NCBI GenBank assembly: GCA_023129265.1
Contig: JAGMCJ010000016.1
Span: 1-14,242, forward strand
Length of the DNA: 14,242 bases
Reading direction: 5' to 3'
DNA from: Thermoplasmata archaeon
GTDB lineage: Archaea; Thermoplasmatota; Thermoplasmata; RBG-16-68-12; JAGMCJ01
Position numbers and translations under genes: made by a program. Positions 4,979 through 11,314 of the stretch are shown here, piece after piece (positions within the stretch are counted from its first letter, which is position 1; each line of letters begins with the position of its first letter). The notes beneath the pieces are model-generated. The model was not told where the DNA came from. It searched no databases and worked only from the letters and a program-made list of their open reading frames with translations.

Positions 4979-7288
4979 ATGAACAAAATTGCCACCATGT
5001 CGGTGTTCGCGATACTGCTCCTTTCGTCTGTGATTGCAGTGTCCGAACCCGCAACCGAGCCTAGTGTGAGATTGGAGGAGCCATTGGGACCTCAGCCTGT
5101 GCCAGACACGATCAAAATCTGGGAAGCGTATGCCAAAGGATGGGCGAATATCACATCGGAGCCCGATCCGTCGATATTTAGGGTGGACAATTCCGGAAGC
5201 TACAAAATCAATATAAACGAGATGGTGATGCTGTTGAGTCCTCATCCTCTGGAGTCTGGAATCCCTCAGACGACTCAGGATGGAGCTCTGACAAATGGAA
5301 TTGTGAGTCCTAATTCGTACGTGGACTACTACTATGGCCTGAACACTATTCCACCCGGTCCAAATGTGGGCGAGAAGCCGTGGTGGTGCACGGAGGCTAA
5401 TCAAGTCACACAGTCCAATGCTACGATAGTCCTTGGGGGAGAGATAGCGCCTTATGCGATTGAGGACCTCACCGAGAATCCAAGCCAGCAAACGAATTAC
5501 GACGTCTGGGACTACCTTGAGGAGAATCCCACGCTCGTTGTGGGCAAGACCCCTCTGTGGAAGAGCGTCGAGGATGCAACAAACCACAACATCGCCATCA
5601 CGCTTGCCGTCACCAACTTGGCCATCTACGACGGACCCGGCACCACGAATCCCCCGCACGCCATAGACTCGGTGATTGAGGACACAATCCCGAAGTACTA
5701 CTCCTACGTTCCTGGGTCCATCGTTCCGGCACCTGATGCAGTTCTGGACAACCCAGATGGATCGCAGACGATCAGATGGAAGGTCGATGTCCCTGCAACA
5801 GACGTCAGCGGTCAGTTTATCTTGGACCCCACGCCGTACAACACTGTCGTGCTGAGCTACACGCTCGTCACTCCCAAGCTGCTCGCGGGAAGGTACTTCC
5901 TGCCGCGGGCATATGCTGATGTGGACCACGATGGGTCGGATGACTCCCATTCGGCGAAACCGCTGATCGAGGTGTACAAAGCGAACAAGCCGCCCGTCGC
6001 CAACGCGGGAGGTCCGTATGAGGTGGATGAAGGGACGGACATCCTCCTCGATGCGAGCGGCACCTCCGACCCGAACGGCGACCCGCTCAAGTACCGCTGG
6101 GACCTTGATGATGACGGTGCTTGGGACACGGGTTGGTCCTCTTCTCCCACAGTTACGATGACCTGCGGGGACGGTCCTTACGAGACGGATGTCACCGTGG
6201 AGGTCTCCGATGACGAGCTGAGCGACATGACAACCACGCACTACCGGTGCCTCAATGTCGCACCGACCATAGACATAATCTCGGTCCAACCGTCGACCGT
6301 CGAGGAGGGGCAATCGTTCACTGTCCACGTGACCTTCTACGACCCCGGATGGCTTGACACGCACACGGCCCTAATTGACTGGAAGGACGGCCAGATCAGC
6401 GCACCGCCTGTCAACGAGGAGAACCAGAAACCTGACGCAACTGGCGACTTCGCAGATTCCCATATCTATGGGGACGACTTCAACCTCGGAATCCGAGTCA
6501 CGGTCGTGGACGATGACGGCGGCTCGGACACTGTGGATGTCCCTCTGCTTGTGCAGAACGTCGATCCGGTAGCAGGGAACCTCGCCTATTCCGTCGCGAT
6601 GCTCGAGCCCAGGACGCAGGGATACTGGAACCATCAGTGCACTGTGACCGATCCTTACGGTGACCACACGGGCATCACCGATGACCTGATACTCTTCGTA
6701 AGCTCGAACTCCGCCCTCTTCGCGTACGTCAGCACGGAGGATGATATCTGCGCGGTGCTCGAATGGGCGTCCGGAGAGGAGATGCACTCCAGGGCCCAGG
6801 GTCAGCTGATGGCCCTCTGGCTGAACATAGCGTCCGGGAAACTGAACTTCACGACGCGGGCAAGGCCTCCCGGTCAGAACGAGACGACCCTTGGGGACGT
6901 CCTTGTGTGGGCGGAAGACATCCTCATGACCTCGACGAACGAGAGCGAGTTCGAGGACGTGAAGACGGTAGCTGACGAGATCAACAACGGGAATAACATC
7001 GCGATCGGCGAGGTCTCTCTGTCTGCTGACGTTCACGATTCTGGAAGTGACGACATAATCGTCTCCATTGACTGGGGCGATGGGTCAAGCGACATTGAGA
7101 CATACTTCAATGATGGCCTGGCACCAGACCCGCCAAACAGCCCGTACGGCAACTACCCATTCAACGTGCAGATAAGCGCCAGTCACTCCTACTGGGCCGA
7201 GGGATCGTACAGCTTGGTCATCACGGTCGCGGACGATGACGGCGGTGAGACGCTCATCAACGTCACCGTGGACCTCTATGCACCCTAG
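4979..7288 (+). CDS. Secreted multi-domain surface protein with DUF11-like, PKD-like and GYW domains
   Basis: This 769-residue protein starts with a signal peptide (MNKIATMSVFAILLLSSVIA), so it is exported. Residues about 30-335 are an unrecognised N-terminal region ending in a DUF11-like strand set (DTIPKYYSYVPGSIVP). A PKD domain spans about 337-425 (PPVANAGGPYEVDEGTDILL, then YRWDLDDDG). A second Ig/PKD-like repeat spans about 428-527 (WKDG, VTVVDDDGGSDT). Residues about 540-670 hold a GYW-type domain (RTQGYWNHQC and ALWLNIASGKLN). A last PKD-like repeat is at about 676-766 (IDWGDGSS, SHSYWAEGSYSLVITVADDD). Acidic DDDG loops suggest calcium binding. No C-terminal membrane anchor is visible, so it is either released or held by another surface protein. 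The start is supported by GGGGGAG five bases upstream. The role, adhesion or S-layer association, is inferred. Confidence 0.9.
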   Translation: MNKIATMSVFAILLLSSVIAVSEPATEPSVRLEEPLGPQPVPDTIKIWEAYAKGWANITSEPDPSIFRVDNSGSYKININEMVMLLSPHPLESGIPQTTQDGALTNGIVSPNSYVDYYYGLNTIPPGPNVGEKPWWCTEANQVTQSNATIVLGGEIAPYAIEDLTENPSQQTNYDVWDYLEENPTLVVGKTPLWKSVEDATNHNIAITLAVTNLAIYDGPGTTNPPHAIDSVIEDTIPKYYSYVPGSIVPAPDAVLDNPDGSQTIRWKVDVPATDVSGQFILDPTPYNTVVLSYTLVTPKLLAGRYFLPRAYADVDHDGSDDSHSAKPLIEVYKANKPPVANAGGPYEVDEGTDILLDASGTSDPNGDPLKYRWDLDDDGAWDTGWSSSPTVTMTCGDGPYETDVTVEVSDDELSDMTTTHYRCLNVAPTIDIISVQPSTVEEGQSFTVHVTFYDPGWLDTHTALIDWKDGQISAPPVNEENQKPDATGDFADSHIYGDDFNLGIRVTVVDDDGGSDTVDVPLLVQNVDPVAGNLAYSVAMLEPRTQGYWNHQCTVTDPYGDHTGITDDLILFVSSNSALFAYVSTEDDICAVLEWASGEEMHSRAQGQLMALWLNIASGKLNFTTRARPPGQNETTLGDVLVWAEDILMTSTNESEFEDVKTVADEINNGNNIAIGEVSLSADVHDSGSDDIIVSIDWGDGSSDIETYFNDGLAPDPPNSPYGNYPFNVQISASHSYWAEGSYSLVITVADDDGGETLINVTVDLYAP

Positions 7289-7302
7289 CCTCGCGGAACC
7301 AG

Positions 7303-7318
7303 CGTTAGCTTTTTAATG
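7303..7318 (+). promoter_or_regulatory. Orphan promoter CGTTAGCTTTTTAATG, identical to that of the STAND ATPase gene
   Basis: The same 16 bases occur at 12182-12197, where they precede the ATG at 12226. Here they predict a transcript starting near 7338, but no convincing coding frame follows: ATG 7338 stops after three codons and GTG 7351 after seven. The predicted transcript would run into repeat element A, so a non-coding RNA or the promoter of a lost gene are both possible. Between 7289 and 7584 I see nothing coding. Confidence 0.5.
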
Positions 7319-7344
7319 CGTGTTGGAACGAGCCAGTATGTCCG

Positions 7345-7432
7345 CCTGACGTGAAGGGTTGTCAGGAAATCTAACAGAAGCCCCGCAGGGAAGCGCCGCG
7401 AATTTCGGAGTTCTGACAAAGCTGCGCGCAGC
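7345..7432. repeat. Dispersed repeat element, copy A
   Basis: It contains the core GCGCCGCGAATTTC (7393-7406), shared with copies B (one mismatch, 8114-8127) and C (one mismatch, 9634-9647). It has a hairpin with arms CCTGAC (7345-7350) and GTCAGG (7361-7366), and a wider inverted pair TTGTCAG (7359-7365) and CTGACAA (7413-7419). It ends with a perfect palindrome, GCTGCGCGCAGC (7421-7432). The CTGAC/GTCAG arms recur in copies B and D. It lies between the surface protein and the first accessory gene. Confidence 0.6.
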
Positions 7433-7537
7433 GCGCGCCGTTTGTGTCGATGGTAGGGTTTTGAGTGTCCACGAACCAACGTAGATCTTCGGTCACCGTG
7501 ACGTGAGCGAGCACTGCTGTACCATGGGTGGCGTAGG

Positions 7538-7582
7538 ATTAAATAGCCAAGACATTTTCAAGTCTTACAGGAAGTGAGGGTG
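7538..7582 (+). promoter_or_regulatory. Promoter and Shine-Dalgarno site of the helical accessory gene
   Basis: ATTAAATA at 7538-7545 is a TATA box predicting a start near 7568. GAGGGTG at 7576-7582 is a Shine-Dalgarno-like site just before ATG 7585. Together they support the chosen start. Confidence 0.5.
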
Positions 7583-7584
7583 CA

Positions 7585-8070
7585 ATGGTATCTATCGAAG
7601 ACAAGATTGACGCATACTGCAAGCGAGTCTCTGCGTACGGAAGTCGTCGGAAGGGGGCGGAGATGTTGATAGCTGATTGGTGGAAGAACGTCGGGGAGAT
7701 CGGGAGGGATGTAGGCATAGCCACCAAGAGATATGGTGATGCAACTGTACTGAGGGAGAAGATGAAAGGATACAGGGAGAGATGTGTCGTTATCGGTAAG
7801 GAAATGGCTGAGAGTATGAAGAAGATCGTTGAGCTCGAAAGAGAACTCAACACTCTCCATGCAGAGGTTCGGGAGACGAAAGAAGAACCTAGCTGGGACT
7901 CTCTCACCAGATTCCTGAAGGCCTTCCTAGAGTACAAGGAAGGCTACGAAACCGCGTTCAAGATATGGAGGATTAACGGTTGTGTGGAAGGCATCGTGGA
8001 CGTGATTAACGGTTGGAGCTTTGAGGATGGTGAGGAAGGGGACTTACTGGGCGGACTCGCTGACCTCTGA
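7585..8070 (+). CDS. Hypothetical helical/coiled-coil protein
   Basis: I do not recognise this 161-residue protein. It is almost entirely helical in appearance and rich in Lys, Arg and Glu. A probable coiled coil at about residues 55-100 includes VIGKEMAESMKKIVELEREL. The C-terminal quarter has a tryptophan-containing segment (FKIWRINGCVEGIVDVINGW) and an acidic tail. There is no signal peptide and no membrane segment, so it is cytoplasmic. A TATA box and a GAGGGTG site fit ATG 7585 well, and codon use is sustained, so I believe it is expressed. It stands alone between repeat elements A and B, with B beginning in its last codons. Such isolated small helical proteins in accessory segments can be antitoxin-like, defence or phage-derived, but nothing in the sequence decides this. 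Confidence 0.75.
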   Translation: MVSIEDKIDAYCKRVSAYGSRRKGAEMLIADWWKNVGEIGRDVGIATKRYGDATVLREKMKGYRERCVVIGKEMAESMKKIVELERELNTLHAEVRETKEEPSWDSLTRFLKAFLEYKEGYETAFKIWRINGCVEGIVDVINGWSFEDGEEGDLLGGLADL

Positions 8071-8205
8071 GACACCTCTCTGGCTGTGCTGAGAATAACC
8101 CTCTGCGAGAGGAGCGCCGCGGATTTCAGGGGTCAGCTGAGATTCCCAAGGTCATCCTGCCTGAGTGCAGCGTAGCGCCGCAGGACAAGTGGGGGTATGG
8201 TGGGG
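8060..8205. repeat. Dispersed repeat element, copy B
   Basis: CTGACCTCTGA (8060-8070) is identical to 10655-10665 in copy D, and in both cases it covers a gene's stop codon. GCGCCGCGGATTTCAGG (8114-8130) matches the core of A and C. GTGGGGGTATGGTGGGG (8189-8205) matches the tail of D at 15 of 17 positions. CTGACC (8060-8065) pairs with GGTCAG (8131-8136). A second GCGCCGCAGGAC lies between the core and the tail (8175-8186). Confidence 0.6.
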
Positions 8206-8433
8206 TGGAAGAAAGAGCAGAAGACTTGAAAAGGATGCTCTTCCTCGATACGCCTTCGCTCTCATGAGGGGGATTGCCAGAAGAATAGGAAACGCGTCTC
8301 AAACATGCTCTCGAGGGGCGTTTTGCACACCTGGAGCGAAACTCTTATAAGTACAATAGGTCATTGATAAGCTGAGAACATACCCCACCGGGGGCTGTTC
8401 TTGTACACTATTATCTTATTGCTCTGAGTTGTT
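8206..8433. other. Gene-free stretch with an orphan TATA box and a stem-loop
   Basis: No convincing coding frame exists here on either strand. The palindromic TATA-like CTTATAAG (8343-8350) would start a plus-strand transcript near 8372. Immediately there is a hairpin: outer arms AGAACA (8375-8380) and TGTTCT (8396-8401), a small internal loop, then inner arms CCCC (8383-8386) and GGGG (8391-8394) around a four-base loop. The hairpin could instead end transcription of the minus-strand gene that stops at 8434, though no T-run follows on that side. A small RNA gene is a possibility only. Confidence 0.35.
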
Positions 8434-9501
8434 CTATTCTAGGTTCGATACCGCTGAAGCCCCGATATCGGTCCTGGTCTCTTCCTCAATGTGCCTGAGA
8501 AACTCCTCCACATCGAAGACTTTCACGTCTCTTCTAGGGTTGAGCTTGTTGAGAGCTTTCATTCTCGCTGAGCTCTCCTCGGTCAGACATATCACAACGT
8601 CTCCAGACCTCAACATCCCTAGTTGATCCTCCACCTTGATGTTAAAGCAGGATCCACCGTGGTTCTCGGCTTCTTCGTGAGCAAGAGCGTAGACATCGGT
8701 CTGACGGATGACCCGCTCGTCCATGTCCTCTCCTCTGTAAAGGAGATATAGCGGGTGCAGAAAGTGCTTCTGTGGCTTGATGGCGTGGGGGTATCTTGCC
8801 CGCATCATACCAATCAGACCGTCTGTGATGAAGTCCGAGTGAACCTCTGAGTCTTGTCCCAACCGGCTGGCCAGGAAATCCCTGACCGTATCCGCGCTCA
8901 GAGGATATACCAAGTACTTGATAGCCATGATTACCAGGTCGCATGTCGAGATGCATGGGTGGGTCTCGTCTCCATGAGGAACGATGTACAGACCGTTCCT
9001 CGCCCTGCTAGCCACTTCGGACCATGCTCGTGTTAGCTGACCAGTGATACCGTCCAAGACGGCGATTTCCGCCTCTCCACCGCGGTAGTAGTATTCGTAG
9101 GTAGTGACTACTGGATAGTAATTCTGCAGATAGTTCTTGACAAACTCGACGCCACGAACCTGTCCAGTCCGCCACGGGAATCTGACTGGCTCGCGAAGGA
9201 TTGTGTTAGTTGCTTGGACGGTCCGAATCGTTTCTGACGATAGCAGTTTCTCCGATAACTGATCAATGAATTCGGAAAGACGGTGGTCAGGTATGAACTG
9301 ATAGACATCGCTGGACTTGATGACTTTCCTCGGGAATACTATACCGAACTCCGCTGCTAGGCTCTCCACAGCATCGAAGTACTCGGGTCTGAATTCAGAG
9401 TACTTCTCGAACTCAATCGCCAATCCCAGATTCGCTACGTAGTTCCCTTTCTTGTAGAGGCCTGCGTCGGCACATACGAACTCCCCATCAAATGGATGCA
9501 T
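8434..9501 (-). CDS. Uncharacterised protein, possible RNase H-fold (DUF3800-like) enzyme
   Basis: This 355-residue protein is not one I firmly recognise. Asp12 sits at the end of a hydrophobic strand near the N terminus (FVCADAGLYKKGNYVANLGL). Asp150 ends a later strand (AEIAVLDGITG), and Asp188 lies at the start of a helix (HPCISTCDLVIMAIKYLV). Three acidic residues in such positions are what RNase H-fold families of the DUF3800 kind show, so a nuclease is possible, but this is inference. The C-terminal 100 residues (from about 250) look like a separate domain with strand VVICLTEES and a final helix. The frame stays open to 9606, but I chose ATG 9501 because the TATA box at 9524-9535 lies about 28 bases upstream, making it leaderless. 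The gene stands alone between repeat elements B and C and opposes its neighbours. Confidence 0.75.
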   Translation of the reverse strand: MHPFDGEFVCADAGLYKKGNYVANLGLAIEFEKYSEFRPEYFDAVESLAAEFGIVFPRKVIKSSDVYQFIPDHRLSEFIDQLSEKLLSSETIRTVQATNTILREPVRFPWRTGQVRGVEFVKNYLQNYYPVVTTYEYYYRGGEAEIAVLDGITGQLTRAWSEVASRARNGLYIVPHGDETHPCISTCDLVIMAIKYLVYPLSADTVRDFLASRLGQDSEVHSDFITDGLIGMMRARYPHAIKPQKHFLHPLYLLYRGEDMDERVIRQTDVYALAHEEAENHGGSCFNIKVEDQLGMLRSGDVVICLTEESSARMKALNKLNPRRDVKVFDVEEFLRHIEEETRTDIGASAVSNLE

Positions 9502-9523
9502 CAGAATCAGGAGCTTCCCCCTC

Positions 9524-9535
9524 GTATTTAATATT
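9524..9535 (-). promoter_or_regulatory. TATA box of the possible RNase H-fold gene
   Basis: On the minus strand this reads AATATTAAATAC, centred about 28 bases before ATG 9501. It argues against the longer frame, whose start at 9606 would lie upstream of the promoter. Confidence 0.55.
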
Positions 9536-9599
9536 GGGGGCTGGATGGCACACCAAGCAATACCGGAGTAGTATTGTAACGAGAGAGAAGCGCAGGCGA

Positions 9600-9692
9600 G
9601 CGCCACCGATTCCGAGGGAAGAGGCGAAGCCGAGCACCGCGAATTTCAGGGTCTGAGAGAGAGTCGCAGGCGGTGGTGGGTGTATTGTTGGG
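9600..9692. repeat. Dispersed repeat element, copy C
   Basis: GCACCGCGAATTTCAGG (9634-9650) matches the core of A and B. A degenerate second core, GCGCCACCGATTCC (9600-9613), lies before it. GTGGGTGTATTGT (9676-9688) is identical to 10684-10696 in copy D and related to 8189-8201 in copy B. The element sits between two diverging promoters, so it cannot be a simple 3'-end terminator here. Confidence 0.6.
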
Positions 9693-9706
9693 TTGTGGTC
9701 GAAACC

Positions 9707-9713
9707 TTTATTA
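9707..9713 (+). promoter_or_regulatory. TATA box of the three-gene accessory operon
   Basis: TTTATTA is centred 27 bases before the GTG at 9737, and no Shine-Dalgarno site is present. This fits a leaderless GTG start and directly follows repeat copy C. Confidence 0.5.
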
Positions 9714-9736
9714 CGTGACATCCTGTTGATTCCGCT

Positions 9737-10030
9737 GTGAATCCAACAGAGGTCTTCAAGCGATGGCTCAGACTCTACCTTGACTTTCTTGAGGAGGCAA
9801 CAAAGCTAGAACTTGACCTTCACGTTCCCCTAAGCAAAATATCGAATCTTGGAGACCCTGAAATCTTTCTTGAGGTTTTCGGAGATGCAGAAGTGGCAGA
9901 ACTTGGCTCGTTTATGAAGATGGCCCTTGCAGTGTTGCCCTACGTAAAGAAACTGGACGCGCCCTTTGAGATAGAGGCAACCGAGCGCCTCAACTTGATC
10001 AAGGAGATTAGGGAGAAGTTGCCCGAATAA
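9737..10030 (+). CDS. Hypothetical small helical protein, first gene of a three-gene operon
   Basis: I do not recognise this 97-residue acidic protein, which has no cysteine or membrane segment. It looks all-helical: an N-terminal helix FKRWLRLYLDFLEEATKLEL, a central segment around residues 40-70, and a final helix LNLIKEIREKLPE. The GTG start at 9737 is exactly 27 bases after a TATA box and lacks a Shine-Dalgarno site, as expected for a leaderless message. The TAA stop overlaps an ATG by one base (TAATG), and the next protein more probably starts 15 bases further on at 10045. The tight packing of this and the next two genes implies that they act together. Codon use is less biased to G/C in third positions than in the core genes, which suggests acquisition from elsewhere. 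Confidence 0.7.
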   Translation: MNPTEVFKRWLRLYLDFLEEATKLELDLHVPLSKISNLGDPEIFLEVFGDAEVAELGSFMKMALAVLPYVKKLDAPFEIEATERLNLIKEIREKLPE

Positions 10031-10044
10031 TGGAGGGAATCTGG

Positions 10045-10416
10045 ATGTCAATGTCTAGCATGGAAACCTCTGAATGGTCCCTTGAGAACATGAATCCCTG
10101 CCGGGGTCTTGCTTCAGCCTTCCGCTGGATTCGGGACATGCCCGGAACACCTGTGGAGAAGGTCAAACAAATCACTGGGCCGCCTGGCTCACTCGGAGAA
10201 CTGCTTGGAAATATCCGTTTTCCACTCCAATTCCAAGATTCTCACAGAATCCTGGAACGACTCATTGGTGAGGGAATGGGTTTTCGTTTCGACCCTGAAC
10301 TCTTGGAGGTGGGAGGTGTCTACCACTACAAGGCAGGAGATGTGGAACTTCTCCTGAAGAAGGTTGATGAAGACCGGATTGAGGTCCACGAGATTCTGGA
10401 TGGTCCCGTCAGATGA
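10045..10416 (+). CDS. Hypothetical protein, second gene of the three-gene operon
   Basis: This 123-residue protein is not recognised. Its middle, LGNIRFPLQFQDSHRILERL, and its end, GGVYHYKAGDVELLLKKVDE, suggest a small alpha-beta domain with a beta-rich C-terminal half. Three Met residues lie in the first six positions (MSMSSM). I chose ATG 10045 because GGAGGG (10032-10037) lies seven bases before it, a near-ideal Shine-Dalgarno site. ATG 10030, joined to the upstream stop as TAATG, would add five residues. Its stop overlaps the next start as ATGA (10413-10416), so translation of the third gene should depend on this one. No catalytic motif, signal peptide or membrane segment is visible. Confidence 0.7.
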   Translation: MSMSSMETSEWSLENMNPCRGLASAFRWIRDMPGTPVEKVKQITGPPGSLGELLGNIRFPLQFQDSHRILERLIGEGMGFRFDPELLEVGGVYHYKAGDVELLLKKVDEDRIEVHEILDGPVR

Positions 10417-10658
10417 TCTCAAAGGGCAAGTTTCCTTTTGAGCTCCGAAGGACACACCACATCGTTACCCTCGACAAGACGACCTCCAACCCCTGTGAAG
10501 TCACCCGTGTATGGAAATTGAGGGGACTGAGGACTTACTTCATCCACCTTAACCATGACGGTGAGTGGTCTATTGCTTGCGTACCTCCCGAGAAGGAGAA
10601 GCCGAAAAGTCAGCCGGAAACACTCGGGGAGGATGTCGAAGAAGGCCAGGGGACCTGA
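10413..10658 (+). CDS. Hypothetical small protein, third gene of the three-gene operon
   Basis: This 81-residue protein is not recognised. The N-terminal 60 residues look beta-rich (HHIVTLDKTTSNPCEVTRVW, then GLRTYFIHLNHDGEWSIACV). That spacing of strands, with a final 'DGEWSIAC', could be a small beta-barrel or half of one. The last 20 residues are charged and proline-rich and probably disordered (PPEKEKPKSQPETLGEDVEE). It starts in an ATGA overlap with the second gene, so its production is probably coupled to it. Repeat copy D begins in its last codon. The size and coupling resemble toxin-antitoxin or small defence operons, but no family signature supports such a call and I leave it unassigned. 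Confidence 0.65.
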   Translation: MISKGKFPFELRRTHHIVTLDKTTSNPCEVTRVWKLRGLRTYFIHLNHDGEWSIACVPPEKEKPKSQPETLGEDVEEGQGT

Positions 10659-10705
10659 CCTCTGACAGACCAAGCGAAGCGTCGTGGGTGTATTGTGGGG
10701 TCAGG
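10654..10705. repeat. Dispersed repeat element, copy D, bounded by a 7-bp inverted repeat
   Basis: Perfect inverted arms CCTGACC (10654-10660) and GGTCAGG (10699-10705) enclose CTCTGACAGACC, AAGCGAAGCG and GTGGGTGTATTGT. The last matches copy C exactly. The element fills the whole gap between two converging genes and overlaps the stop of the left one. Here it could fold as a bidirectional terminator. Confidence 0.6.
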
Positions 10706-10706
10706 C

Positions 10707-11231
10707 TCACCCACATGCTGGGATGTTGGAGAACACATTCGAGAGGTAAATCAGACCCACCCCCACGGCGACCAGTGCCACCACAATTGGAACCAGGATT
10801 TGTGGTGGAACGTTCATTCCAATCACGACGAAGAATATGGCCAGAATGACTAGGAAGACTACGCCGGCGAAGAGAAACCCCCAGTTTCTCTCAAGACACG
10901 GAGTGATGGATATAGAGCCTTCGTCAAGCAAGTGATCCTCTTCGTCGAGGACCCTCACCATGTAACTGTACTCAGTTCCCGCGTGTACATCATCGTCCGT
11001 GTACGTCGTCTTCGAGCGCTCTGTCCACACGTCTACTATGGTGTAGTGAGTTCCACTGGTGTCTTCCTTCCAGATTTGATAGTATCCGAACTCTTGTGCC
11101 TGAGATTCATCCCACTCGATTACAACCGTATCCGGGCCAATGGCGGAGACTCTGACATCAAGTGCCTCAACAGCGGCTGGAATCGCGGCCATCAGAACCA
11201 CGAGCATCACACCGACAAATCTCGTTCGCAT
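10707..11231 (-). CDS. Exported fibronectin type III protein with two C-terminal membrane helices
   Basis: This 174-residue protein has an N-terminal signal peptide (MRTRFVGVMLVVLMAAIPAA, cleavage near residue 23). A fibronectin type III-like domain at about 24-110 shows the conserved tryptophan strand VVIEWDESQ, the YYQIWKED strand and the TEYSYMVRVLDEE strand. Two hydrophobic helices follow at about 118-138 and 143-165, so the FnIII domain faces outside and the C terminus is anchored. A TATA box at 11265-11274 and a G-rich stretch before ATG 11231 support the start. It converges on the three-gene operon, with only repeat copy D between. FnIII domains usually bind proteins or carbohydrates; its partner is unknown. 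It may belong with the large PKD protein on the cell surface, but that is inference. Confidence 0.85.
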   Translation of the reverse strand: MRTRFVGVMLVVLMAAIPAAVEALDVRVSAIGPDTVVIEWDESQAQEFGYYQIWKEDTSGTHYTIVDVWTERSKTTYTDDDVHAGTEYSYMVRVLDEEDHLLDEGSISITPCLERNWGFLFAGVVFLVILAIFFVVIGMNVPPQILVPIVVALVAVGVGLIYLSNVFSNIPACG

Positions 11232-11264
11232 CTGTGTATCCCCCCGTCAAGTAACTGTTCTTGT

Positions 11265-11274
11265 CAATATAAGC
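11265..11274 (-). promoter_or_regulatory. TATA box of the FnIII membrane protein gene
   Basis: On the minus strand this reads GCTTATATTG, predicting a start near 11242 and a leader of about 11 bases before ATG 11231. The core resembles the other promoters of the window, which favour AGCTTATA or AGCTTTATA. Confidence 0.5.
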
Positions 11275-11314
11275 CTTTTCCACAATGGTCTATCGAGCAT
11301 CCGATTTGTGGGGT

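Noticed and set aside
4955..6364. A long minus-strand open frame of 469 codons
   Set aside because: It is antisense to the secreted PKD protein, whose signal peptide, domains and ribosome site are clear. The antisense translation is Arg/Val/His-rich with no domain, as expected from a shadow.
7285..7479. A 64-codon minus-strand open frame after the surface protein
   Set aside because: Its middle is just the translation of repeat copy A, it has no promoter, and it overlaps the end of the surface gene.
8165..8350. A 61-codon plus-strand open frame
   Set aside because: It starts within repeat copy B, has no ribosome site or TATA box, and its translation has no protein-like pattern.
8442..8452. 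GGTTCGATACC, resembling a tRNA T-arm and hence a possible integration site
   Set aside because: It lies inside the last codons of the minus-strand gene, and no acceptor, D or anticodon arms can be found around it.
9502..9606. An N-terminal extension of 35 codons for the minus-strand orphan gene
   Set aside because: The TATA box at 9524-9535 lies inside it and correctly spaces ATG 9501, so the extension would be untranscribed.
7345..10705. The repeats as a CRISPR array
   Set aside because: There are only four copies, they vary in length and content, they are about a kilobase apart with genes between them, and no cas genes are present.
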